From assembly GCA_900546075.1 (NCBI GenBank), contig URBH01000046.1:1-17851 (forward strand): a stretch of DNA of 17,851 nucleotides, read 5' to 3'. Both the position numbers and the translations under genes were made by a program. This document shows, one piece after another, positions 1-8,084 of the stretch (its first letter is position 1; the number at the start of each line of letters is the position of its first letter). Below the pieces are notes generated by a model. The model had not been told where the DNA came from. It was given only the letters and a program-made list of their open reading frames with translations, and searched no databases. This stretch comes from an uncultured Eubacteriales bacterium. GTDB taxonomy: Bacteria > Bacillota > Clostridia > Oscillospirales > Oscillospiraceae.

Positions 1-1827
1 GAGTCTGCCCGTGAGAATGGCGAGGTCCTCGTCAACGGTGACGGTCAGCACGCCGTCCTTCTGCTCGGCCGTGTAGGCAATGTCCTTGCCGTCCTTGTCG
101 GTCACGCGGTAGAGGGGACTTTGCGGGGTATCCGCGTCGTCGGATTTCCCTTCCGGCACCACAAGCGTGCCGATCTGGAATTCGATCGTCTCGCCGCCCA
201 GCCGCAGGACGCAGGTGACGGGGTAGGTACCCGGCGTGGTGGGAACGGTCTCACTGCCGCCGTAGAGAATTTTTTCTACAGTACCCTCGCCGGACGCTGT
301 CACGGTGAACTTGCCGTTTTCGCTGCGGATGTCCAGAGCGGTCAGGTTTTCCGGGTCGCCGTCGTGATTTTCGCCGCTCAGGCGCATGTTGATGTAGTCC
401 TTCAGCTTCTCAATATCGCTGCCGTTCAAGCCGTTGATCGTCACATCCGGGCCGAGGACATAGTGCCCTTCGAGGCTCTTGTGGTTGCTGCCCTGCCCGT
501 CGCCGATGCGGCCGATGGCATTTTCATCCAGCGTGTATTCGATTTTCTTTGTCTCATAATTAAAGTGGATATCGTCGTCCCAAAGCCTACCCGTGGTAAT
601 GCGGGCGTTGCCAAGGATAAGAATGGTTCCGCGCATATCATCTTTGTCGTCGCTGCCGATGGCAGCGGCACGATCGCCCGCTATGGCGGTGACCTGCGCG
701 TTGTCCTGGATGATGATCAGTCCGGCCATATGTTCACCATCACTGGCACCGATGCCCGTACCTTCATCCTCGCCGATTGCCTTCACCTTTGCGCTGTCCC
801 GGAGGATGATTCTGCCGGTGGACGTAATGGAGCCATCATCTCCCGCGCCGATGCCCGCACCGTCATCGTCGCTTCCTGCGGTTACCTGCGCACTGCCGCC
901 GATGGTGATGGTGCCGGACACACTGCCGTCCTCACCGGAGCCGATACCGGCGCCGCCGGTTTCACTCCACGCGGTTACCTTTGCGTTGCCGCCAATCGTA
1001 ATCGTGCCGGACATCTCGCTCTTTTGGGGGTCATCATCTGACTTGCCGGTGCCAATTCCTGCACCGTCCCAGCCGCTTCCGGCCGTAACCTGCGCGTTGC
1101 CGCTGATGGTGATGCTGCCGCCGTCGGACATATTGCCGCCCTCGCCGGAGCCGATACCCGCACCGTCCTCTTGGCTGAAGGCGTTGACCTTTGCGTTTTC
1201 GTCAATGGTGATGCTGCCGGACATATTGCCGTTATAGCCGGAACCGATGCCTGCACCGTCACCATAGAAATCATCTTCCCTGTCATCTTCCGTGGTGACG
1301 GTGGCGCTGCCGGTAATATGGATTTTACCGGACATGTCTTCATCCTCGTGGCTGCCAATCTTGGCGTTATCGTTATAATTATCTTCATTATCGCCGATCT
1401 CGGCCTTCAGAGAGCCGCTGCCGGTGATGGTCACAGCGCCGCCGGAGACATGCAGGGCAGAGCCGCTTTCGGAGAAAATCTTGTTGTCTCCCTCCAGCGT
1501 GATGTTCGCGCTGGAGCTGCCCACGTCGATGGCGTCGCCGTTGCTGCTGATGTTGATATCCTGAATGGTGACGTTTGCCGTCGCGTCACCGGTGGTCTGA
1601 ATGGTGATGGTGCTGCCGGTAGCGGCTGCGCTGTTGCGCTGCTTGATGACAGGAGCATTATCCGCAACGTCTGTGCTGCTTCCCTGGGACACCGTCTGGC
1701 CGCTGTCTCCGGCGCTGACGGTAATGTTGCCGTCCTCCAGATACCATTCCGCCGCAAACGCGGTCACAGACAGGTTCATGACCAGCAGCAGCGCGATGAT
1801 CGCGGAAATCAGTCTTCTCATTTTCAT
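1..1827 (-). CDS. Secreted repeat-rich surface protein, predicted beta-helix (partial, C-terminus off the left edge)
   Basis: The frame is open from ATG at 1827 to base 1 (609 codons, no stop), so the gene is cut by the window edge. Residues 1-26 form a classical signal peptide: MKMRR, a hydrophobic core, then a likely AFA|AEW cleavage site. Residues about 70-160 are rich in short beta strands (ITIQTTG, NVTIQDI, NITLEGDNKI, VTITGSGSLK), as in parallel beta-helix carbohydrate-binding domains of Clostridia. About eight 30-residue repeats follow, of the form xITIxGNAxVTA...DGAGIGSG..G.MSG, each probably one or two helix coils. After the repeats comes a non-repetitive region with a bacterial Ig/MBG-like stretch (YGGSETVPTTPGTYPVTC, residues about 530-550). 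The protein is very acidic (DDD and DED runs). An AAGGAG site lies about 12 nt before the start. Ligand and anchoring mode are unknown, because the C-terminus is missing. An extracellular location is well supported; the function is not. Confidence 0.85.
   Translation of the reverse strand, partial: MKMRRLISAIIALLLVMNLSVTAFAAEWYLEDGNITVSAGDSGQTVSQGSSTDVADNAPVIKQRNSAAATGSTITIQTTGDATANVTIQDINISSNGDAIDVGSSSANITLEGDNKIFSESGSALHVSGGAVTITGSGSLKAEIGDNEDNYNDNAKIGSHEDEDMSGKIHITGSATVTTEDDREDDFYGDGAGIGSGYNGNMSGSITIDENAKVNAFSQEDGAGIGSGEGGNMSDGGSITISGNAQVTAGSGWDGAGIGTGKSDDDPQKSEMSGTITIGGNAKVTAWSETGGAGIGSGEDGSVSGTITIGGSAQVTAGSDDDGAGIGAGDDGSITSTGRIILRDSAKVKAIGEDEGTGIGASDGEHMAGLIIIQDNAQVTAIAGDRAAAIGSDDKDDMRGTILILGNARITTGRLWDDDIHFNYETKKIEYTLDENAIGRIGDGQGSNHKSLEGHYVLGPDVTINGLNGSDIEKLKDYINMRLSGENHDGDPENLTALDIRSENGKFTVTASGEGTVEKILYGGSETVPTTPGTYPVTCVLRLGGETIEFQIGTLVVPEGKSDDADTPQSPLYRVTDKDGKDIAYTAEQKDGVLTVTVDEDLAILTGRL
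592..1326 (-). repeat. Tandem ~30-residue GAGIGSG coding repeats
   Basis: Seven complete units and one partial unit lie inside the surface protein. Each has a strand (SITI, TITI, LIII), then NAKV or NAQV followed by a T/N-A dipeptide, an acidic loop, GAGIGSG and a second loop ending MSG. Units alternate: NAKV with an aromatic residue after it (NAKVNAFS, NAKVTAWS) and NAQV with glycine after it (NAQVTAGS, SAQVTAGS). This suggests that a two-unit block was duplicated. The last two units (GTGIGAS, AAAIGSD) are the most diverged. Confidence 0.75.
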
Positions 1828-1885
1828 TGGATGTACGTTCTCCTTCCTCGTCCTGACCCGTACCCGTCGGGCAGACAGCCGGGGG

Positions 1886-1913
1886 ATTGCATCGGGAGAT
1901 CTCCCGATGCAAT
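1886..1913. repeat. 28-bp perfect palindrome in the surface-protein leader
   Basis: The arms are ATTGCATCGGGAGA and its exact reverse complement, with the centre between 1899 and 1900 (AGATCT). In RNA either strand can fold into a long hairpin. It lies between the promoter at 1968-1996 and the start codon at 1827, so it is in the 5' untranslated region. There is no following U-run on the minus strand, so it is not an ordinary terminator. Confidence 0.85.
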
Positions 1914-1928
1914 GGGGTACCCCATTGC
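1909..1928. repeat. 20-bp perfect palindrome overlapping the 28-bp palindrome
   Basis: The sequence GCAATGGGGTACCCCATTGC reads the same on both strands. Its first five bases are also the last five of the adjoining 28-bp palindrome, so the two RNA hairpins cannot both form completely. It lies in the same leader, nearer the transcription start. Confidence 0.85.
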
Positions 1929-1967
1929 GAATTTTTCGGAGGCTGTTACTATTGGGTGCATATACCA

Positions 1968-1996
1968 ATGATAGCAGATTACGTTCTCGCTGTCAA
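1968..1996 (-). promoter_or_regulatory. SigA-type promoter of the surface-protein gene
   Basis: On the minus strand TTGACA (1991-1996) and TATCAT (1968-1973) are separated by 17 bp. The start point should be near 1961, giving a leader of about 130 nt that contains both palindromes. Confidence 0.75.
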
Positions 1997-2033
1997 GCAT
2001 TTTCCCGGCGGATAATTTTCACTGTCTATGCCG

Positions 2034-2062
2034 TTGAATAAACCGCCGGACTATGCTATGAT
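2034..2062 (+). promoter_or_regulatory. SigA-type promoter of the acetyltransferase gene
   Basis: TTGAAT (2034-2039) and TATGAT (2057-2062) are separated by 17 bp, with a start expected near 2069. It is back to back with the surface-protein promoter, with 37 bp between the two -35 boxes. Confidence 0.7.
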
Positions 2063-2122
2063 ACTGCCAAAGAAGTCCGACAACCGCCCAAAAATCTGTC
2101 AGGCAAACAGGAGGAAGCAACC

Positions 2123-2647
2123 GTGACCGTGCAAAAAGCGCAAAAAAGGGACATCGACGGCATCGAGAAAATTTACGACCGCATTCATGACAGCGAGGAA
2201 CAGGGGCTTTCCACCATCGGCTGGATCCGCGGCGTCTACCCCACCCGGAAAACGGCGGAGGCCGCTCTGGAACGGGGCGATCTGTTCGTCATGGCAGACG
2301 GCGGGAACGTGGTCGCCGCCGCCGTCATCAACCAGACCCAGGTGCCCGAATACAAGGATGCGGCATGGAAGCACGCCGCGGAAGATAACGAGGTCATGGT
2401 GCTGCACTGCCTTGTGGTTGACCCACTGAAAGGCGGCAAGGGCTATGGCCGCGCTTTCGTCGCATACTATGAGGATTACGCAAAACAGCACGGCTGTCCC
2501 GCTCTGCGGATGGACACCAATGTGAAAAACACCCGGGCGCGAAAGCTGTACCACGCCCTGGGATATGAGGAAGTCGGCGTCGTGCAGTGCGTTTTCAACG
2601 GCATTCCCGATGTGCAGCTGGTGTGCCTGGAAAAATATCTGGGATAA
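2123..2647 (+). CDS. GNAT-family N-acetyltransferase
   Basis: This 174-residue protein has the GNAT fold. It should move an acetyl group from acetyl-CoA to an amine, but the substrate cannot be read from sequence. The N-terminus (VQKAQKRDIDGIEKIYDRI) is a typical GNAT opening. VMVLHCLVVDP at 91-101 leads into the acetyl-CoA pyrophosphate-binding loop KGGKGYGRAF at 103-112, equivalent to R/QxxGxG/A. DTNVKNTRARKLYHALGYEEVG at 131-152 contains the conserved motif B. It probably starts at GTG 2123, because AGGAGG at 2109-2114 is 8 nt away. It is monocistronic, with its own promoter and a terminator shared with the convergent gene. Relatives act on amino acids, polyamines, ribosomal proteins or antibiotics; nothing here selects among them. 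Confidence 0.9.
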   Translation: MTVQKAQKRDIDGIEKIYDRIHDSEEQGLSTIGWIRGVYPTRKTAEAALERGDLFVMADGGNVVAAAVINQTQVPEYKDAAWKHAAEDNEVMVLHCLVVDPLKGGKGYGRAFVAYYEDYAKQHGCPALRMDTNVKNTRARKLYHALGYEEVGVVQCVFNGIPDVQLVCLEKYLG

Positions 2648-2654
2648 TCATTCA

Positions 2655-2700
2655 AAAGCTCCCTTCCCGACAGCGTTTTGTCAGGAAGGGAGCCTTTTTT
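2655..2700. terminator. Bidirectional intrinsic terminator
   Basis: GCTCCCTTCCCGAC (2659-2672) pairs with GTCAGGAAGGGAGC (2680-2693) with one mismatch around a 7-nt loop. A T-run follows on the plus strand (2695-2700), and a shorter one (from AAAA at 2655-2658) on the minus strand. It sits between two convergent stop codons and touches the stop of the minus-strand gene. Confidence 0.85.
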
Positions 2701-4619
2701 CAGTTTGTCGCAGTTTTACCTTTATAATAGTCCGTATCCAGAATCAGATTGTTGATCCGCACGAACTGCTGTACCTTTTCGGCCATCGCGTCAAGGGTTT
2801 CGCAGCTTACCTCCGCTTCGCCGCCGGTGATGCTGAGGACGCGCTCCGTCCCCGCGTCATAGGCAATGTCCCCGGATATCCAGCTGCCGTCGGAAAACAG
2901 GGCGCAGCCCTCATAGGTGGGGTCAAAGGCGTCCCGGCCTATGTAATCGTAGGGGCTGTCCACCCCCAGAAGATTCAGCATCGTGGGCAGAAGGTCGGAG
3001 GTGTTCAGCGTCTTGCTTACCTCCATGGGCTGCAAATCCGCGCTCCAGATGAAGCAGGGCGTCCTTTCCAGCAGCAGCGCGTCGTCCACCCCGGAAAGGG
3101 CGTACAGGGATTCTTCGTCCTTATAGCCGTAGGTGTAGTGGTCGGTGACGCCGATGATGACGGTGTTTTCCAGCTGCCCCTTGTCCTCCAGCTCCTCAAG
3201 CAGCCGGGCAAACAGGTCGTCCACCAGCCTGGCCTTGAGATAGGCGCAGTCCGTTTCCTCGTTGCCGGTCAGCCCCCGAAATTCCGGGTACTTTTTCAGA
3301 GCCCAATAGCTCAGAACTTCATTGTACTTGTAGCTTAGGTGGGCGGAGCGGGTAATGATAAAGTTCAGGGTCGGCTGTCCCTCCCGGAAGAATTCGGCGT
3401 TCAGGCCGGGATTGTCAAACAGCAGCTGATCGTCATACAGAAGGTCTTCCTCGTCCTCGCCGATGAAATCCCCATAACAGACGTACTCGGAATACCCCAT
3501 GGCGGGAGAGAACACCCCCCGGCTGTAGAAGCTGGGGTCGTTATAGTGGAAGGTCTTGGCGGAATACCCCTTCCGGGTCAGCAAATTGGCAAGAGACTGG
3601 CGGTAGGTGTTCGTGATGTAGTCGAAGGCGTAGCCGCCCTGACTGCTCAGGAACGAGCCGGTATTCACGCAGAATTCCGTATTGAAGGTACGGATGCCGC
3701 CATACCCCGGCGTGTAGAAGCGGGTGAAGGAAATGCCCTCGGACATGAGCCGGTTCAGCGTGGGGGTATATTTCCCGATCATCCAGTCGTCCATGGACTC
3801 CATCAGCACCAGAACCACGTTTTTTCCTTCCAGAAGGCCGGTCATTTCGTTGTCCCCGCCCACGGTTCGACCCGCAAAATAGGCGTTGATCTCTGCCTTT
3901 CCCGCCTTCTGCGCCGCGGCGCAGCTTGGGGTCAGGGGATAGATGCCATTTTTGTAGATGTCCTTTTCCAGCGTCTGATACAATCCGCAGACCTGATACA
4001 GCCGGTGGGCGTTGAACATGTTGTTATAGGCCGCCTCAGCGGACTGGACTCTGCCGTAGTCGGAGGAGGCGTAGCGGATGCCGCCGTCCTGCAAAAACAC
4101 CGCCTGGGGCAGGCAGGCTGCGCCCACCGACGCGGCAACGGCAACCGCCGCAGCCGCGATGCCGGTTGACCATTTCTGCTTCCATCCGGGGAAGTTCACC
4201 AGAATCACAACGCCCTGTACTGTAAGCGCCGCCAGTCCCAGCCACCAGCCGATAGGGTAGCTCAGCAGAACGGAAAAATAGTCCGACCCTTCGGAGGCAT
4301 AGCGGAAATCCGACAGCCACATCATCTCGGAAAACAGGTAAAAATATCCTGTCTCCACGGCGGCGTAAATCGCGGCGGCGAAATACAAAATGCCGTATGC
4401 CACTCTGCCTGCCTTGGCCGGAAGCAGCCTGACGAAGCCGCTTAAGATTGCCGCCCACAAAGCACCGAAGGCCAGCGGCCAAAGCTGCGCCGGCCGGAAT
4501 TCCTCGGTATTCAGGGATAAAAAGAAAAAGGCAAACACTTCCACCAGGAAGAAGGACAGCGGCACAAAAAGGAAATGTACACGCCGCCCCGTTCTCTGTT
4601 TGCCTGTGGTTCTGCCCAC
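2700..4619 (-). CDS. LtaS-like membrane phosphoglycerol transferase / sulfatase-family protein
   Basis: The protein is 639 residues, with about five membrane segments in residues 13-173 and then an extracellular sulfatase-type domain. That is the layout of lipoteichoic acid synthase, which polymerises glycerol phosphate from phosphatidylglycerol on the outer membrane face. Visible metal and active-site candidates are E274 (VLVLMESMDDW), the nucleophile T311 (GYGGIRTFNTEF, in the place of KTSDSEF in LtaS), H427 (RSAHLSY) and D493-H494 (GVTDHYTYGYKD). The start is GTG at 4619, with GGAG at 4630-4633 spaced 10 nt; the nearby ATG at 4626 is in another frame and too close. It stands alone under its own promoter. 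The polymer could be LTA or a related phosphoglycerol decoration. Family is sure, exact substrate is not. Confidence 0.88.
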   Translation of the reverse strand: MGRTTGKQRTGRRVHFLFVPLSFFLVEVFAFFFLSLNTEEFRPAQLWPLAFGALWAAILSGFVRLLPAKAGRVAYGILYFAAAIYAAVETGYFYLFSEMMWLSDFRYASEGSDYFSVLLSYPIGWWLGLAALTVQGVVILVNFPGWKQKWSTGIAAAAVAVAASVGAACLPQAVFLQDGGIRYASSDYGRVQSAEAAYNNMFNAHRLYQVCGLYQTLEKDIYKNGIYPLTPSCAAAQKAGKAEINAYFAGRTVGGDNEMTGLLEGKNVVLVLMESMDDWMIGKYTPTLNRLMSEGISFTRFYTPGYGGIRTFNTEFCVNTGSFLSSQGGYAFDYITNTYRQSLANLLTRKGYSAKTFHYNDPSFYSRGVFSPAMGYSEYVCYGDFIGEDEEDLLYDDQLLFDNPGLNAEFFREGQPTLNFIITRSAHLSYKYNEVLSYWALKKYPEFRGLTGNEETDCAYLKARLVDDLFARLLEELEDKGQLENTVIIGVTDHYTYGYKDEESLYALSGVDDALLLERTPCFIWSADLQPMEVSKTLNTSDLLPTMLNLLGVDSPYDYIGRDAFDPTYEGCALFSDGSWISGDIAYDAGTERVLSITGGEAEVSCETLDAMAEKVQQFVRINNLILDTDYYKGKTATN

Positions 4620-4651
4620 TGTTCATCCGCTCCTTTATCGAAATTTAGGGT

Positions 4652-4680
4652 ATTGTATCACAAAATGCCGCAAATGTACA
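4652..4680 (-). promoter_or_regulatory. Extended -10 promoter of the LtaS-like gene
   Basis: On the minus strand TGATACAAT gives a TGn-extended -10 (TACAAT at 4652-4657). TGTACA (4675-4680), 17 bp upstream, is a weak -35. The leader would be short, about 25 nt. Confidence 0.55.
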
Positions 4681-4730
4681 CTTAAGAATCCTTTATATCG
4701 ATATTTTTCACAAAAAATTTATTTTCCTCT

Positions 4731-4758
4731 TGTAAAATCTTCCTAATTGACGTATACT
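4731..4758 (+). promoter_or_regulatory. Promoter of asnS
   Basis: TTGTAA (4731-4736) and TATACT (4753-4758) are separated by 16 bp. Transcription should start near 4765, leaving a leader of under 40 nt. That is too short for a T-box. Confidence 0.55.
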
Positions 4759-4801
4759 TAGGGGAGCTTTGAAGAAATCAGTAAGGAGAGAGGACACCCA
4801 T

Positions 4802-6193
<1,392 letters not shown>

Positions 6194-6212
6194 TTGCAGC
6201 ACCATCGATTGC

Positions 6213-6247
6213 AAAAGGCGAACCGTTTCCTACGGTTCGCCTTTTTT
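6213..6247 (+). terminator. Intrinsic terminator of asnS
   Basis: AAAAGGCGAACCGT pairs perfectly with ACGGTTCGCCTTTT around a TTCCT loop, and the stem runs into a T-run at 6242-6247. It begins 20 nt after the asnS stop. Confidence 0.93.
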
Positions 6248-6274
6248 GATGGTAATCATCCGGTCAGGAAACGG

Positions 6275-6310
6275 AAAACCGCCCGAAAGAAGCTTGCTTC
6301 TTTCGGGCGG
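6275..6310 (-). terminator. Intrinsic terminator of the NCS2 permease
   Basis: CCGCCCGAAAGAAGC (6279-6293) is exactly complementary to GCTTCTTTCGGGCGG (6296-6310). Read on the minus strand the stem is followed by TTTTCCG. It ends the convergent permease transcript 20 nt after its stop. Confidence 0.85.
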
Positions 6311-6330
6311 AAATTCATTTTGTGTCAGGA

Positions 6331-7770
6331 TTACACAGCCAGGAAGAACTTCACCAGGAACAGAGCGGAGATCACGTAGGTCAGGACGGAAACTTCCTTG
6401 GCCTTGCCGCCGAAGATCTTCATGATGGTGTAGGAGATCAGGCCCAGGCCGATGGCGTGGCCGATGGAGCCGGAGATGGGCATACCGATGAGCATCAGCG
6501 CCACGGGAACCATCTGATCCATATCGTCGAAGTCGACCCGCTTCAGACCCTGGAGCATCAGGATGCCCACGTAGATCAGAGCAGCGGAGGTGGCAGCGGC
6601 GGGGATGATGGCAGCGATGGGGGCGATGAAGATGCAGGCCAGGAACAGCAGGCCGGTGACAACGGCGGTCAGACCGGTGCGGCCGCCGGCCTCAACACCG
6701 GAAGCGGACTCGATGAAGGTGGTGATGGTGGAAGTACCGGTGCAGGCGCCGGCGATGGTGCCGATGGCGTCGGACAGCAGAGCTTCCTTCATGTTGGGCA
6801 TATCGCCCTTCTCGTCCACCATGCCGGCGCGGGAGGCGGTGCCCACCAAAGTGCCGATGGTGTCGAACATGTCAATGATGCAGAAGGTGATGATCAGGGT
6901 GATGGCGGTGAACCAGCCGATTTCCATGAAGCCGGCGAAGTTGAACTTGAACAGGGTAACCTTGGCCATATCGGCGAAGGGAGGCAGGAAGGAAGCGGTA
7001 GCCAGGGATGCGAAGGGGTTGGTGTGCAGGAAGGCGAAGGAGCCGATCCAGTAAATCACGGAAGCGACGAGCATACCGTACAGCACGGAGCCCTTGATGC
7101 CCTTCTTGGACATCGCCAGGATGACGAACAGGCCGACGAACATGGTCACAACGGTCAGGATCATGGTGGCGAAACCGGCGTCGCCCATGTTGCCCTGGAG
7201 ATAGCTGGGAGTCAGTGCGCCAAAGAAGTCACGCATGACATAGAAGGGAGTGGTGAAGCCGTTGCCCTCTGCGTAGATGCCCACGTTGGAACCAAGGCCG
7301 ATATTCATCAGCATCAGGCCGATAGCGGGAGAGATGCCCAGACGGATGCCGAGAGGAATGGCCTCCACGATCTTCTCGCGGACGTTGAAGATGGACAGGA
7401 CAACGAAGACGATACCCTCCAGCAGGATAATGACCAGAGCGGCCTGGAAGGAAGCCACATAAGTCATGCCGGTCATGGCAACGATGTTGCCGACGACCAC
7501 GGCAAAGAAGCTGTTCAGACCCATACCGGGAGCCATTGCGAAGGGCTTGTTTGCCAGGAACGCCATGCAGAACGTACCGATGGCAGACGCGATGCAGGTT
7601 GCCAGGAACACGCCGTTCCACAGATCCTGTCCGGCGGCGCCGAAGCCGGTGAGCAGGTTCGGGTTCAACGCGATGATGTAGGCCATCGTCATGAACGTCG
7701 TGAGGCCAGCCACGACCTCAGTCTTGACGGTGGTCTTGTTCTCGGAGAGCTTGAAAACTTTCTCTAACAT
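6331..7770 (-). CDS. NCS2-family purine permease (hypoxanthine/guanine/adenine type)
   Basis: This polytopic inner-membrane protein has 479 residues and about 12-14 hydrophobic segments. It matches the AzgA/PbuG branch of the nucleobase:cation symporters. Characteristic stretches are the N-terminus (KTTVKTEVVAGLTTFMTMAY, then IIALNP), PGMGLNSFFA, the substrate-site segment IDMFDTIGTLVGTASRAG, and GTSTITTFIESASGVEAGGRTG before the later helices. It should import purine bases for salvage. The start is set at ATG 7770: AAAGG at 7779-7783 gives 8 nt spacing and the family begins MLEKVFKL. An upstream in-frame start at 7827 would add 19 unrelated residues. No purine riboswitch signature (GTTTCTACC, CCGTAAA) was found upstream. 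The gene is monocistronic. The exact base transported cannot be told. Confidence 0.93.
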   Translation of the reverse strand: MLEKVFKLSENKTTVKTEVVAGLTTFMTMAYIIALNPNLLTGFGAAGQDLWNGVFLATCIASAIGTFCMAFLANKPFAMAPGMGLNSFFAVVVGNIVAMTGMTYVASFQAALVIILLEGIVFVVLSIFNVREKIVEAIPLGIRLGISPAIGLMLMNIGLGSNVGIYAEGNGFTTPFYVMRDFFGALTPSYLQGNMGDAGFATMILTVVTMFVGLFVILAMSKKGIKGSVLYGMLVASVIYWIGSFAFLHTNPFASLATASFLPPFADMAKVTLFKFNFAGFMEIGWFTAITLIITFCIIDMFDTIGTLVGTASRAGMVDEKGDMPNMKEALLSDAIGTIAGACTGTSTITTFIESASGVEAGGRTGLTAVVTGLLFLACIFIAPIAAIIPAAATSAALIYVGILMLQGLKRVDFDDMDQMVPVALMLIGMPISGSIGHAIGLGLISYTIMKIFGGKAKEVSVLTYVISALFLVKFFLAV

Positions 7771-7825
7771 AGTATCGACCTTTCTTTTTAGTTTTCCGGC
7801 AAAGCCGGTGGAAAAGTACAATTCC

Positions 7826-7853
7826 ATTGTAACATTTTACAAAAATAATACAA
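7826..7853 (-). promoter_or_regulatory. Candidate proximal promoter of the permease
   Basis: TTGTAT (7848-7853) and TACAAT (7826-7831) are 16 bp apart on the minus strand. The -10 is preceded by TGT, an extended -10. Transcription would start about 50 nt before the start codon. Confidence 0.5.
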
Positions 7854-7882
7854 TACAGAAGACAACACAAACTTGTGAACAA

Positions 7883-7911
7883 ATTATGTCCTGTTTTCGT
7901 CGTTTTGACAA
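7883..7911 (-). promoter_or_regulatory. Candidate distal promoter of the permease
   Basis: On the minus strand TTGTCA (7906-7911) and CATAAT (7883-7888) are 17 bp apart, each with five of six consensus bases. The CACAA-AC-TTGTG inverted repeat lies across the expected start point and could be an operator; that is inference. Confidence 0.5.
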
Positions 7912-8022
7912 ATACCCGTTTTTCCCGGCGTTTTATAGGGCAATTCCTTTGAATTTTCACCCGGTTGGGAAACATATCTATGAACAACCGTTTCCACCGT
8001 ACCGGAATAAACATGAATTTTT

Positions 8023-8056
8023 AAGGAGCTTCCCCGAAAAATCAGGGAAGCTCCTT
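8023..8056 (-). terminator. Strong hairpin after the M28 peptidase gene, probable terminator
   Basis: AAGGAGCTTCCC and GGGAAGCTCCTT form a perfect 12-bp stem around a 10-nt loop. It lies about 30 nt downstream of the peptidase stop. The sequence after the stem on the minus strand (AAAAATTC) has no proper U-run, so termination may be weak or the hairpin may mainly protect the 3' end. Confidence 0.55.
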
Positions 8057-8084
8057 GTTGCTAAGATTCTGTTTTTGGTTGTTT

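Larger units (their letters stand above)
7771..8084. other. 314-bp intergenic region upstream of the permease
   Basis: No gene was seen. It holds two candidate minus-strand promoters, a short leader hairpin (CCGGC-AAA-GCCGG, 7796-7808) just upstream of the permease ribosome binding site, and a small inverted repeat CACAA-AC-TTGTG (7866-7877) near the upstream start point. It also holds a pair of interleaved complementary blocks (7962-7995) and the hairpin that follows the M28 peptidase gene. Confidence 0.6.

Noticed and set aside
121..1971. Long plus-strand frames opposite the surface protein
   Set aside because: The periodic Ala/Pro-rich translations mirror the tandem repeats of the minus-strand gene, which has a signal peptide, ribosome binding site and promoter.
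4759..4801. T-box riboswitch ahead of asnS
   Set aside because: Synthetase genes in Firmicutes often have one, but the leader is under 40 nt and has neither specifier stem nor T-box sequence.
6322..7767. Plus-strand 481-codon frame across the NCS2 permease, rich in Gly/Asp/His
   Set aside because: It is an antisense shadow of the permease. The odd composition follows from reading GC-rich hydrophobic codons on the other strand.
7771..8020. Purine or other riboswitch ahead of the permease
   Set aside because: The conserved purine-aptamer loops are absent and no other known aptamer core was recognised on the minus strand.
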